Positions 26,952-36,399 of a stretch of 64,000 bases of DNA are shown here, in pieces. The stretch spans positions 2,418,001 through 2,482,000 of the forward strand of contig NZ_CP154858.1 of the NCBI RefSeq assembly GCF_041153465.1. Direction: 5' to 3'. The stretch is from Thermohahella caldifontis (GTDB taxonomy: Bacteria; Pseudomonadota; Gammaproteobacteria; Pseudomonadales; Oleiphilaceae). How positions within the stretch are numbered: the first letter of the stretch is position 1; every line of letters begins with the position of its first letter. A program made the translations under genes and the position numbers. The notes under the pieces were generated by a model. It searched no databases. It was not told the origin of the DNA and saw nothing but the letters and a program-made list of their open reading frames with translations.

Positions 26952-27549
26952 GACTGAGTACTCACACAGGTTAAACACGTGTCCAAATTTGGGACGGCAA
27001 TTCTAGGGGATCGGCAAACAAATATCAAATAAATCTTTTTCTTTTTGAAAGATAGTGATGGTTATGATGATTAGGGCGGGTCATTTCTGTGGATAAGCAG
27101 GCAAAATCACGAAAAAACAGTTGGTTGCGATCTGTACAAAGGTGTTGGAAAGGTGGTTGCAATGCACCCTGGGACGGGGGGTGAACCTGTGTACAAGTCG
27201 GTCAGTTGTGCACAGGACAAACTGTTCAGTTCTCGTGCCCAGGGTTTCAACAGTGCTTGTCGCGGGTTGTGCACAGGGGGCTGTGGAAAAATATTTTTAC
27301 CTGTCCGATTTGTTAACAAGGGTGTGGACAAACTGTTAATTCACTGATTTTTAAGGAGTGAAATATCCACAGGCTGCGAAATACCGGGGAAAACCCCACT
27401 GGAAGCGGCGGGCCGGAAAGGCTAGAATCGGGCACATTGGATGAACCATTGCGCCATTGCTCATGATGGCATCAGCATTCGTATGTGACGCTCCGGGCAC
27501 TGACCTGGAACGGGGCGTCCTGCACGTTTGAAACAGGAGGCCTCCTCGC
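26952..27549. other. rpmH-dnaA intergenic region with DnaA boxes, origin-like
   Basis: A 598-base gap between divergent rpmH and dnaA. AT-rich at 27016-27075. One perfect DnaA box in reverse (TGTGGATAA, 27088-27096); one-mismatch boxes at 27323-27331 (TGTGGACAA) and 27363-27371 (ATATCCACA); weaker ones TGTGTACAA (27188-27196) and TTGTGCACA twice (27206-27214, 27267-27275). In Pseudomonas the origin lies in this gap. It must also hold the dnaA promoter; DnaA boxes here would give autoregulation. Gene direction switches from minus to plus here. Confidence 0.6.
27000..27028 (-). promoter_or_regulatory. sigma70 promoter of rpmH
   Basis: On the minus strand TTGATA (27023-27028), 17-base spacer, TAGAAT (27000-27005). 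Start expected near 26993, about 42 bases before the rpmH ATG. Confidence 0.75.
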
Positions 27550-28964
27550 GTGGCAGAAAGTGTGTGGCAGCAATGCCTGAGCATATTGCAGGAAGAACTG
27601 CCCCCCAGCAATTCAATACCTGGATTCGCCCTCTGCAGGCGCAGGAGGCGGATGGGGCGATCCTGCTCTACGCACCCAACCGGTTCGTGATGGACTGGGT
27701 CAATGAAAAATACGTGTCGCGTATTGAAGAGTTGCTGGCACAGATTGCGTCGGCGCCGGTATCACTGCAGGTGCGTATCGGCAGTGTGAAAAAAACCGCT
27801 GCGGCTGCGGTCGCTGCCAGCCGAAAGGTTGTGCAAAGCCGCAACACCAGCACGGTAGTGGCGGAGGGGGAATACTCCGGCGAAGGTCCGGAGAGCTCGG
27901 CCAGCGACCGCCGGCAACCGGAAGTGGAAGGTGCCATCCGCCACGAAAGTGCGCTCAATGCCAACTTTACCTTCAGTACCTTTGTGGAAGGCAAGTCCAA
28001 CCAACTGGCCCGTGCTGCGGCCATGCAGGTGGCGGACAATCCCGGTGGCGCGTACAACCCCCTCTTTCTTTATGGGGGCGTCGGTTTGGGCAAGACCCAC
28101 CTCATGCATGCGGTGGGCAACGAGATCAAGCGCCGCAATCCGCAGGCCAAGGTGGTCTATCTTCATTCGGAACGCTTTGTGGCGGACATGGTGAAAGCCT
28201 TGCAGCTTAACGCCATCAATGAGTTCAAGAGATTTTACCGGTCAGTTGACGCGTTATTGATTGACGACATCCAGTTCTTTGCGGGCAAGGAGCGTTCACA
28301 GGAGGAATTCTTCCATACCTTCAACGCCTTGCTGGAGGGCGGCCAGCAGATGATCCTGACCTGCGACCGCTATCCGAAGGAAATTGATCAGATGGAGGAG
28401 CGCCTGAAGTCACGTTTCGGCTGGGGGCTGACGGTCATGGTCGAGCCGCCCGAGCTGGAAACGCGGGTGGCCATCCTGATGAAAAAGGCCGAGCAGTCCA
28501 ACGTGCAGCTCAGCTCCGAATCTGCTTTTTTCATCGCCCAGAAAATCCGCTCCAATGTGCGTGAACTGGAAGGTGCGCTCAAACTGGTCATTGCCAATGC
28601 CCAGTTTACCGGCCAGGAGATCACACCGCCGTTCATCAAGGAGTGTCTCAAGGATCTGCTGGCCTTGCATGAGAAGCAGGTCAGCATCGACAACATCCAG
28701 AGAACGGTTGCGGAGTATTACAAGCTCAAGGTGGCGGACCTGCTTTCCAAGCGCCGTACGCGCTCCATCACCCGGCCGCGACAGATTGCCATGGCATTGG
28801 CCAAGGAACTGACACAGCACAGTTTGCCAGAAATCGGTGAGGCCTTTGGTGGCCGGGACCATACCACTGTGCTGCATGCCTGCAAGGTGGTTGCGGACCT
28901 GCGCGAGAAGGACCCGACGATCCGTGACGATTACCAGGCTTTCCTGCGAACATTGACAAGCTGA
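27550..28964 (+). CDS. dnaA: chromosomal replication initiator DnaA, with apparent 1-base frameshift
   Basis: Initiates replication by binding DnaA boxes and melting the origin. Starting at GTG 27550, 9 bases after AGGAGG, the frame reads MAESVWQQCLSILQEELPP, a typical DnaA N-terminus, up to a run of six C (27601-27606). The rest, QQFNTWIRPLQ onward to the stop, is in another frame. One extra C would join them into a 471-residue protein (E. coli 467). The main part has the Walker A motif GVGLGKTH, Walker B LLIDDIQFF and the DNA-binding signature GGRDHTTVLHAC. The frame upstream of the shift (TTG at 27528) encodes unrelated residues. A base-calling loss is the likeliest cause because dnaA is essential. 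Confidence 0.9.
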
Positions 28965-28998
28965 TGTAACGCCCGAGACAAGAAAAAAGGTGACAGAC

Positions 28999-30108
28999 AT
29001 GAAATTCACGATTCAGCGCGAACTGCTGCTGACCCCGCTGCAACTGATTTCCGGCGTGGTGGAAAAACGCAATACCATGCCCGTGCTGGCCAATGTTCTG
29101 ATGGAAACGCTGGAAGACGGGTTGCGGATTACCGGTACCAATATGGAAGTTGAACTGGTCGCGCAGGTCAGTCAGGTGAGCGTGGAACAGGGGGGCCGGG
29201 TGACCGTCCCTGCGCGCAAGCTCAGCGACATTTGCCGTACATTGACCGAGGGCAGTCAGGTGCGGTTCGAGCTGAAGGATGGCCGCATGCATATTCAGGC
29301 CGGACATGCCAGCTTCACGCTCTCTACCCTTCCCGCAGATGCCTTTCCCAATGTGGAGGACGAGCCGGAAAGCATTTCCGTCACCCTGCCCCAGGGCACG
29401 CTGAAGCGGCTGATCGATCGGACAGCCTACGCGATGGCGCAGCAGGATGTCCGTTATTACCTCAACGGCATGCTGTTCGAATTTGGTGGTCAGGTTCTGA
29501 CCACTGTTGCCACCGATGGTCACCGCCTGGCATTGGCGCGTGAACCTCTCTCCGGAGGCGATGTACCTGCCCGGCAGTGCATCGTACCCCGCAAGGGTGT
29601 TCTGGAAATGGCGCGTCTGCTGTCCGACAGCGATGGCCCCTGCACGCTGACACTCGGCGATCATCATATCCGGCTGTCCGTCGATGGCTATGTCTTCACC
29701 TCAAAGCTGATCGACGGCAAGTTTCCGGACTACAATCGCGTGATACCGCGCAACGGAGACAAGGTCGTCCGGGCGGACCGCGGTGCTCTCAAGCACGTGC
29801 TCGCCAGCGCCAGTATTCTGTGCCATGAAAGCATTCGCGGGGTCAGGCTCTATCTCGAGCCGGGTGTCATGAAAGTCTATGCCAACAACCCCGAGCAGGA
29901 AGAGGCCGAAGATCGCATCGAGGTGGAATACGAAGGCGAACCTTTGCAGATCGGTTTTAACGTGGGCTATCTCATTGATGCGATTTCAGCACTGCCGGAT
30001 GACACGGTCACGCTGACATTGTCCAATCCCAACAGCAGTGCGCTTATCGAAGGGGCTCAGTCCGGACGGGATGATGTGCTGTATGTGGTGATGCCCATGC
30101 GGCTCTGA
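28999..30108 (+). CDS. dnaN: DNA polymerase III beta subunit (sliding clamp)
   Basis: Ring-shaped clamp that tethers polymerase to DNA. The 369-residue protein starts MKFTIQRELLLTPLQLISGVVEKRNTMP and ends YVVMPMRL, both characteristic. ATG 28999 has AAAAAAGGTG about 6-12 bases upstream; a GTG at 28990 lies inside that signal. It follows dnaA by 34 bases, so co-transcription is likely. Confidence 0.97.
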   Translation: MKFTIQRELLLTPLQLISGVVEKRNTMPVLANVLMETLEDGLRITGTNMEVELVAQVSQVSVEQGGRVTVPARKLSDICRTLTEGSQVRFELKDGRMHIQAGHASFTLSTLPADAFPNVEDEPESISVTLPQGTLKRLIDRTAYAMAQQDVRYYLNGMLFEFGGQVLTTVATDGHRLALAREPLSGGDVPARQCIVPRKGVLEMARLLSDSDGPCTLTLGDHHIRLSVDGYVFTSKLIDGKFPDYNRVIPRNGDKVVRADRGALKHVLASASILCHESIRGVRLYLEPGVMKVYANNPEQEEAEDRIEVEYEGEPLQIGFNVGYLIDAISALPDDTVTLTLSNPNSSALIEGAQSGRDDVLYVVMPMRL

Positions 30109-30157
30109 TCCGGCGATACACAAACTGAACAGACAGGTTCACAAGGAGAGCAGAAAA

Positions 30158-31447
30158 ATGGGAATGAACTGGCCAACCGCATTGGGCGATGCCGCAAAAG
30201 GGCTTTTTCGTATCGGACAGACCGGAGCGGTGGTGGCCCGTCAGGGGATACGCTGGCTGCAGGGCGACCGTCCGCCTGCACCCAGACTGCTGAGGGAAAC
30301 CTTCGAGGCGCTGGGTTCTACCTACATCAAGCTGGGCCAGTTCATTGCCAGCTCGCCGACCTTTTTCCCTCCGGAATACGTTGAAGAATTTCAGAAGTGT
30401 CTGGATCAGACACCGCCTCTGCCCTTTCACGTGATCCGACAGATCCTGCTCGAAGATCTTGGCCGTCCGCTCGATGAAGTGTATGCATGGATCGATACCA
30501 CACCGTTGGCCTCCGCATCCATTGCTCAGGTTCATGCCGCGAGACTGGTGACTGGTGAAGATGTGGTAATCAAGGTTCAGAAGCCCGGGGTACGTACCGT
30601 ACTGCTGACCGATCTGAACATGCTGTGGCTCATGGCGCGTGTGCTGGAGAAACTGGCACCGAAATTGTCCTGGGCTTCTCTTTCCGACATTGTTGAAGAA
30701 ATTCAGCAAACCATGATGGAAGAGTGCGATTTCTATCAGGAGGCCCGCAACCTGAAAACATTCCGCGAGTTTCTGGATCGTCAGGGGATTACCGAGGCCA
30801 CGGTACCCAAGGTCTATGAACAGGCCAGCACCCTGCGTGTACTGACCATGGAGCGTTTTTATGGCGTTCCGCTGACCGACCTCAATAGCATCCGGAAGGT
30901 TTGCAAGGATCCGGAACGCACGCTGATTACAGCCATGAACACCTGGTTTGCCAGCCTGACGCAGTGTGACTTCTTCCATGCCGATGTGCATGCGGGTAAT
31001 CTGATGGTACTGGAGGATGGTCGTGTGGGATTCATCGACTTTGGCATTGTCGGCCGGATTCCGAAAGGGGCATGGGAGTCCATGTCCGACTTCATTACTG
31101 CAGTGTCCATGGGTGACGCCCATGGCATGGCCAGGGCCATGGTCGGTATCGGGGTCACCAAGCGTCAGGTGGATGTGGACAAGCTGGCTGCAGACATCCG
31201 GGGAATTTACAGCAAGCTTGACGAGATGGTCCCTGACACCGCCATTCTCTATGACGCGCGCGAAACGGAGGATGACATCAACAGCCTGATCATGGATCTG
31301 ATTCGCCTGGGTGAGCAGCACGGACTGCATTTCCCAAGGGAATTTGCCTTGCTCCTGAAACAGTTCCTCTATTTTGACCGCTATGTCCATATCCTCGCTC
31401 CTGAAATGGACATGTTCATGGATGAACGGTTGATGCGTCTGCAATAA
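30158..31447 (+). CDS. ABC1/UbiB-family kinase-like protein
   Basis: Atypical protein-kinase-like ATPase family linked to quinone synthesis and lipid handling. The 429-residue protein has the family marks in order: TYIKLGQFI (KxGQ, near residue 52), the Ala-rich loop PLASASIAQVHAA (near 125), VVIKVQKPGV, HADVHAGNLM (near 275) and IDFGIVG (DFG-like, near 293). E. coli UbiB is larger and has C-terminal membrane spans, which I do not see clearly here, so it may be a UbiB paralogue. It lies between dnaN and recF, an unusual place, and ends at its own terminator. ATG 30158 with AAGGAG upstream. Confidence 0.88.
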   Translation: MGMNWPTALGDAAKGLFRIGQTGAVVARQGIRWLQGDRPPAPRLLRETFEALGSTYIKLGQFIASSPTFFPPEYVEEFQKCLDQTPPLPFHVIRQILLEDLGRPLDEVYAWIDTTPLASASIAQVHAARLVTGEDVVIKVQKPGVRTVLLTDLNMLWLMARVLEKLAPKLSWASLSDIVEEIQQTMMEECDFYQEARNLKTFREFLDRQGITEATVPKVYEQASTLRVLTMERFYGVPLTDLNSIRKVCKDPERTLITAMNTWFASLTQCDFFHADVHAGNLMVLEDGRVGFIDFGIVGRIPKGAWESMSDFITAVSMGDAHGMARAMVGIGVTKRQVDVDKLAADIRGIYSKLDEMVPDTAILYDARETEDDINSLIMDLIRLGEQHGLHFPREFALLLKQFLYFDRYVHILAPEMDMFMDERLMRLQ

Positions 31448-31500
31448 ACAGCCGATGTTCCTTTTCATCAAAAGTGGTTTTGGAAGTTCAGAACGGATAA

Positions 31501-31529
31501 GGGGAGTGCGAATGTGTACTCCCCTTTTT
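31501..31529 (+). terminator. rho-independent terminator after the UbiB-family gene
   Basis: Stem GGGGAGT/ACTCCCC (31501-31507 with 31518-31524), 10-base loop, five T. It lies 53 bases after the stop and just before recF, so recF needs read-through or its own promoter. Confidence 0.75.
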
Positions 31530-31564
31530 CATGCACGCCGTGTTGTCGGGAATCGGGAAAGTCT

Positions 31565-32686
31565 GTGTATCTGGTACGACTGAAAACGGAAGGTTTCCGA
31601 AATCTGGGTTCTGCTGAAATCCGACCCGCGCGCATCAATTTCGTGATCGGAAACAATGGTGCGGGAAAGACTTCTCTGCTTGAGGCGATTTACCTCCTTA
31701 ACCGGGGCAGGTCATTCAGGACTTCCCAACTGGACATCTGTATCCGGCTCGGAGAGGACAGGTGTCATGTATTCGGGGAATTCAGGGATGGAAAACGGCA
31801 GTCTCGTGTCGGTATGGAACGTTACCGCCAGAAGGATACTCAATGGCGCATGGATGGCAGGACTCCTGGTTCAGTCGCCGAGCTGGCGCAACTGGTGCCG
31901 TTGATGCTGATCACGCCTGAAACATTGTCTTTGGTCAGTGGCACTCCCCAACTTAGAAGGCAGTTCATGGATGCGGGGATGTTCCACGTGGAACATCACG
32001 TATGGTCGGTATGGCGGCGGTGGCGTCTGGCATTGCAGAACCGGAATAGTTTGCTGAAAAGTGGTAGAATAGACAGCCGGCAATTATCGGCGTGGACTGA
32101 TGTGCTCGTCGAAACTTCCGAAGCACTGACTACCAGCAGGTCAGCTTTTGTGAAGCAACTGGATAATGCCCTGAAGGAAGACGAGAGCCTGACCGAATCA
32201 CTGGGCCAGATCGAGTTGAATTACCAGTCCGGATGGCCCAGGGAACTCTCCTACCGCATGGCGCTGGAGCAATGTCTTGAGCGAGATCTGGATCAGGGAT
32301 ACACATCGGTGGGTCCCCACAAGGCCGACCTGATGATTCGGGTGAATGGCGAGTATCTCGGGGCCAGACGCTTTCTGTCCAGAGGACAACAGAAAATGGT
32401 AGCGGTGGCGCTTGAGTTGGCCAGATTGAGAGTGGTGCGCAGGGTTTCGGGACAGTCCGGAATCGTCCTGGTTGATGATGTGGCAGCGGAATTGGATTAT
32501 CCGAATCAGAAGCGTTTGCTCGGTGGTCTGCTGGACAGTGGTGCGCAGCTGTTTATTACGGCGCTGACCGATATGCTGCCCGATACACTCAAGGCAGGAA
32601 TGAATCCGGATATGGGTTCCGATCAATGGAAGATGTTCCACGTGGAACATGGGCAATTGCGAGAGCCCAGTAACAAAATTGACTGA
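31565..32686 (+). CDS. recF: DNA replication and repair protein RecF
   Basis: SMC-like ATPase that loads RecA at gaps with RecO and RecR. Walker A GNNGAGKTSLLEA near residue 30, ABC signature FLSRGQQKM near 280 and Walker B IVLVDDVAAELD near 312. I choose the GTG at 31565 (GGGAAAG upstream), giving MYLVRLKTEGFRNL; the frame opens further upstream but would start inside the terminator. 373 residues. Two perfect parS sites lie inside the gene, both in frame as MFHVEH. Confidence 0.95.
   Translation: MYLVRLKTEGFRNLGSAEIRPARINFVIGNNGAGKTSLLEAIYLLNRGRSFRTSQLDICIRLGEDRCHVFGEFRDGKRQSRVGMERYRQKDTQWRMDGRTPGSVAELAQLVPLMLITPETLSLVSGTPQLRRQFMDAGMFHVEHHVWSVWRRWRLALQNRNSLLKSGRIDSRQLSAWTDVLVETSEALTTSRSAFVKQLDNALKEDESLTESLGQIELNYQSGWPRELSYRMALEQCLERDLDQGYTSVGPHKADLMIRVNGEYLGARRFLSRGQQKMVAVALELARLRVVRRVSGQSGIVLVDDVAAELDYPNQKRLLGGLLDSGAQLFITALTDMLPDTLKAGMNPDMGSDQWKMFHVEHGQLREPSNKID
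31980..31995. promoter_or_regulatory. parS: parS site 1, inside recF
   Basis: TGTTCCACGTGGAACA, a perfect 16-base palindrome equal to the ParB-binding parS of Pseudomonas; with one more base each side (ATG...CAT) it is an 18-base palindrome. About 16 kb from parAB and 4.5 kb from the dnaA origin region. Confidence 0.93.
32634..32649. promoter_or_regulatory. parS: parS site 2, inside recF
   Basis: A second identical TGTTCCACGTGGAACA, 654 bases after the first and in the same reading frame, also encoding MFHVEH near the RecF C-terminus. Confidence 0.93.
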
Positions 32687-32700
32687 CGAAAGGTTTACAC

Positions 32701-35112
32701 ATGTCGAATAACTACGATTCATCAAGTATCAAGGTACTGAAAGGCCTGGATGCAGTCCGAAAAAGACCCGGCATGTACATTGGTGATACCGATGATGGTA
32801 CCGGGCTGCATCACATGGTGTTCGAAGTCGTCGATAACTCCATTGATGAAGCGTTGGCTGGCTATTGCAAGGAGATTCACATCGCTATCCATACCGATGA
32901 ATCCATCACGGTATCGGATGATGGGCGGGGAATCCCGGTCGATATCCATGAAGAAATGGGGGTGTCGGCAGCAGAGGTCATCATGACACAGCTACATGCT
33001 GGCGGAAAATTTGATGACAACACCTACAAGGTTTCGGGTGGACTGCATGGTGTGGGGGTTTCCGTGGTAAACGCCCTGTCCAGCGACCTGCGCCTCACAG
33101 TGTATCGCGATGGCAAGATCCACGAGCAGATGTACCATGATGGTGTGCCCGAAGGCCCCCTGAAAGTGGTGGGTGAGACTGAACGCACCGGAACAACGGT
33201 ATGGTTCAAGCCGTCACCTGCTACCTTTACGAATATTGAATTCCACTATGACATCCTGGCGAAACGTCTGCGGGAACTCGCCTTTCTGAACAGCGGCGTT
33301 CGGATTCATCTGAAGGATGAGCGAACCGGCAAGGAAGATACCTTCGAGTACGAAGGTGGCTTGCGGGCCTTCGTTGAACATCTCAACAAGAACAAGACGG
33401 CCATCAACAAGGTCTTCCATTTCATCAAGGAACGGGAGGATGGCATCACCGTTGAAGTGGCCATGCAGTGGAATGACGGTTTTCAGGAAAACATCTATTG
33501 CTTCACCAACAACATCCCTCAGAGAGATGGTGGTACGCACCTGGCCGGTTTCCGCAGTGCACTGACACGGTGTCTGAACAACTACATTGACCAGGAAAAT
33601 CTGGGCAAGAAAGCCAAGGTCGCCACGTCCGGTGACGATGCCCGTGAAGGACTGACGGCCATCGTGTCCGTCAAGGTGCCGGATCCCAAGTTCTCCTCCC
33701 AGACCAAGGACAAGCTGGTGTCTTCCGAAGTGAAGACAGCGGTCGAGCAGGAGATGGGTAACTACTTCAAGGATTATCTGCAGGAAAATCCGCAGGACGC
33801 CAAGACCGTCGTCAACAAGATGATTGATGCGGCCAGGGCGCGGGAAGCGGCACGCAAGGCGCGTGAAATGACCCGGCGCAAGGGCGCTCTGGATATTGCT
33901 GGTCTGCCTGGCAAGCTGGCTGATTGTCAGGAGAAAGATCCTGCACTCTCCGAATTGTTCATTGTGGAGGGTGACTCGGCCGGTGGTTCCGCCAAGCAGG
34001 GACGTGACCGCAAGACCCAGGCCATCCTGCCCCTCAAGGGCAAGATCCTGAACGTGGAAAAGGCGCGCTTCGACAAGATGTTGTCATCCGCGGAAGTGGG
34101 AACCCTGATCACCGCTCTGGGGTGTGGTATCGGCCGCGAAGAATTCAATATCGAGAAGCTTCGCTACCATCGGATCATTATCATGACTGACGCTGATGTG
34201 GACGGTTCCCATATCCGGACGCTGCTGCTGACCTTCTTCTTCCGCCAGATGCGCGAAGTCATTGAGAACGGCCATGTCTATATTGCCATGCCGCCCCTGT
34301 ACAAAGTGAAAAAAGGCAAGCAGGAGCAATACCTGAAAGATGAGAAGGCCCTGCAGGCTTACCTGACACAAGCCGCGCTGGAAGGTGCACAGCTTTACGT
34401 CAATCCGGAAGCCCCGCCTCTGTCGGGCACTGCACTGGAATCTCTGGTCAATGAGTTCCGCATGGTGGAGGGCGTCATTGAGAAGATGTCACGACTGTAT
34501 CCGGTACGCATCCTCAAGTCCATGATCTACGTCCCCACCCTCTCAACGGAGGACCTCAAGGACGAAGGCAAGGTACGTGCCTGGGCTGACCAGCTCAACG
34601 AAATGCTCGGGTTTGATATCCACACCGGTGAGCAGTATCGGGTTGACGTGGAGTTCGACCGGGAGCGGAATCAGTACCAGCCTGTGGTTCAGCACAGACT
34701 CCATGGGATTACGCACCAGACTACGCTGAGCCACGACTTTTTCAGTTCGGGGCAGTACCGTGCGATACGCGAATTGGGTGAAAAGATCACCGATCTGATG
34801 GAACCGGGTGCCTATGTGCAGCGCGGCGAGCGCAAGCAGGTTGTGACCAGCTTCGAACAGGCTCTGGACTGGCTGATGAAGGAAGCTCAGCGTGGCCAGA
34901 ACATTCAGCGCTACAAGGGATTGGGTGAAATGAACCCGGAGCAGCTGTGGGAGACGACCATGGATCCGACCACACGGCGCATGATGCAGGTGACCATTGA
35001 GGATGCCATTGCGGCGGATGAGATCTTCGCCACGCTGATGGGTGACGATGTGGAGCCACGGCGGGAGTTTATCCAGACCAATGCGCTGGCGGTAACCAAC
35101 CTGGACGTCTGA
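32701..35112 (+). CDS. gyrB: DNA gyrase subunit B
   Basis: ATPase subunit of gyrase, which puts negative supercoils into DNA. The 803-residue protein has the GHKL ATP site (DNSIDEALAGY near residue 45; GGLHGVGVSVVNALS near 117), the Toprim motif EGDSAGGSAKQGRDRKTQAI near 425 and a C-terminal GLGEMNPEQLWETTMDP segment. ATG 32701 follows CGAAAGG. It ends the dnaA-gyrB plus-strand run. Confidence 0.97.
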   Translation: MSNNYDSSSIKVLKGLDAVRKRPGMYIGDTDDGTGLHHMVFEVVDNSIDEALAGYCKEIHIAIHTDESITVSDDGRGIPVDIHEEMGVSAAEVIMTQLHAGGKFDDNTYKVSGGLHGVGVSVVNALSSDLRLTVYRDGKIHEQMYHDGVPEGPLKVVGETERTGTTVWFKPSPATFTNIEFHYDILAKRLRELAFLNSGVRIHLKDERTGKEDTFEYEGGLRAFVEHLNKNKTAINKVFHFIKEREDGITVEVAMQWNDGFQENIYCFTNNIPQRDGGTHLAGFRSALTRCLNNYIDQENLGKKAKVATSGDDAREGLTAIVSVKVPDPKFSSQTKDKLVSSEVKTAVEQEMGNYFKDYLQENPQDAKTVVNKMIDAARAREAARKAREMTRRKGALDIAGLPGKLADCQEKDPALSELFIVEGDSAGGSAKQGRDRKTQAILPLKGKILNVEKARFDKMLSSAEVGTLITALGCGIGREEFNIEKLRYHRIIIMTDADVDGSHIRTLLLTFFFRQMREVIENGHVYIAMPPLYKVKKGKQEQYLKDEKALQAYLTQAALEGAQLYVNPEAPPLSGTALESLVNEFRMVEGVIEKMSRLYPVRILKSMIYVPTLSTEDLKDEGKVRAWADQLNEMLGFDIHTGEQYRVDVEFDRERNQYQPVVQHRLHGITHQTTLSHDFFSSGQYRAIRELGEKITDLMEPGAYVQRGERKQVVTSFEQALDWLMKEAQRGQNIQRYKGLGEMNPEQLWETTMDPTTRRMMQVTIEDAIAADEIFATLMGDDVEPRREFIQTNALAVTNLDV

Positions 35113-35160
35113 GGACCCGGAGGGCCAACTTCTACCCTTCTTTAGATCGGGTTCTGTCGG

Positions 35161-35194
35161 GACCGTGTCGAATCTCTCGGCACGGTCTTTTTTT
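35161..35194 (+). terminator. rho-independent terminator of gyrB
   Basis: Stem GACCGTG/CACGGTC (35161-35167 with 35181-35187) followed by seven T, 48 bases after the gyrB stop. Confidence 0.88.
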
Positions 35195-35481
35195 CGCCTT
35201 GTCAGAGGCAAGTTTTTGCGTCAATTGAGTGCTCTGACACCTCGGTCAATCAGCCTGACTAAGCTCAAGTCCCCGACACAGAAAGGCTCATGCTCTGGGG
35301 CTAATGCCCTTGGCTGCCAACGAAAAGATGGGTTGGATGGCAATCAAACAAGACGGGATCAGAATGATGCCCAGGAAAGGCAAAATCTGTGAGACATCAG
35401 AGTGAAATCCGCTAAGCACGCGAAACCGAATGCCAGACGTGCTGCTGTACCGAAAGAGAAGTGCTTTGAGAGGGGGGTAAA
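35195..35481. other. non-coding stretch between gyrB terminator and tRNA-Pro
   Basis: No frame here has a ribosome site and a plausible composition. Short frames that run through the tRNA in either direction are by-products of its sequence. Nothing else recognised. Confidence 0.5.
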
Positions 35482-35558
<77 letters not shown>

Positions 35559-35602
35559 ACTCTCAAATGAGGCGCATAAAATACAAGGGATTGCGCCAAA
35601 AA

Positions 35603-36394
35603 TCAAGCGATAGTTTTATCGAAAACCGGTTCGCTACGCCATGAATCTTCTTGCAATCTTGCCGTGGTCTCCAGTACCCAGCGCTCGGCGATCCGCGTGA
35701 GACTGTCCTCGTCCTGCCCTTCCGGTGAGATGGGTTGTCCAATGACCATGCGGATGGTACCGGGATACTTGATGAGGCGGCCATTGGGCCAGTAGTCCCC
35801 GGCATTGTGAGCGATCGGTACCAGGGGTTTTCCGGCAGCAATGGCCAGTCGTGCGCCCCCTTTTGTGAAGGGCTTGTACTGCCCCGGATCCACGCGCGTA
35901 CCTTCCGGGAAGATCATCAGCGAGATACCAGCTTTAAGACGTTCGGTGCCCTGCGCCATCAGCTGAGCCATGGCTTTCTTGCGGTCACTACGGTCAATGG
36001 CGATGGGATTGACCAGCGTGAAGGCCCAGCCGAAGAAAGGAACGTTGAGCAGTTCCTGCTTGATGACCTGTGTCTGAGGCTGGATCAGTGTCTGAATGAA
36101 AAAGGTTTCCCAGGTGCTCTCGTGCTTGCTGTACAGGATGCTGCCAGGCCGGATGTTTTCGGCACCCTGCACCTCGTAGCGGATGCCGCAGCACAACCTG
36201 AGCAGCACCATGACGGCACGACACCAGAGCGCAATGATGATCCTTGAACGTTGTTCGAAGTTGAGGAAAGGACCGTAGACCAGCGCTGCACTGGACCAGA
36301 AAATGGTGAACGGAACCAGAAGCGTGTAGAACAGGGTGCTGCGCGCTATGAGCCATCCGTTATAGATGACCGAATCCTGTTGCGGTGCGTGCAT
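35603..36394 (-). CDS. plsC: 1-acyl-sn-glycerol-3-phosphate acyltransferase
   Basis: Adds the second acyl chain to make phosphatidic acid at the inner membrane. The 263-residue protein has an N-terminal hydrophobic anchor, the acyltransferase motif SKHESTWETFF (HX4E rather than the usual HX4D) near residue 90 and FPEGTR near 163. HX4E versions occur in gyrB-linked homologues of Pseudomonas. It ends a minus-strand group glyQ-glyS-gmhB-plsC; 5 bases after gmhB. Confidence 0.9.
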   Translation of the reverse strand: MHAPQQDSVIYNGWLIARSTLFYTLLVPFTIFWSSAALVYGPFLNFEQRSRIIIALWCRAVMVLLRLCCGIRYEVQGAENIRPGSILYSKHESTWETFFIQTLIQPQTQVIKQELLNVPFFGWAFTLVNPIAIDRSDRKKAMAQLMAQGTERLKAGISLMIFPEGTRVDPGQYKPFTKGGARLAIAAGKPLVPIAHNAGDYWPNGRLIKYPGTIRMVIGQPISPEGQDEDSLTRIAERWVLETTARLQEDSWRSEPVFDKTIA

Positions 36395-36399
36395 GACTT

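Noticed and set aside
30425..30434. TTTCACGTGA in the UbiB-family gene as a parS site
   Set aside because: Only the 10-base core matches; the flanking bases do not pair and differ from the perfect parS in recF.
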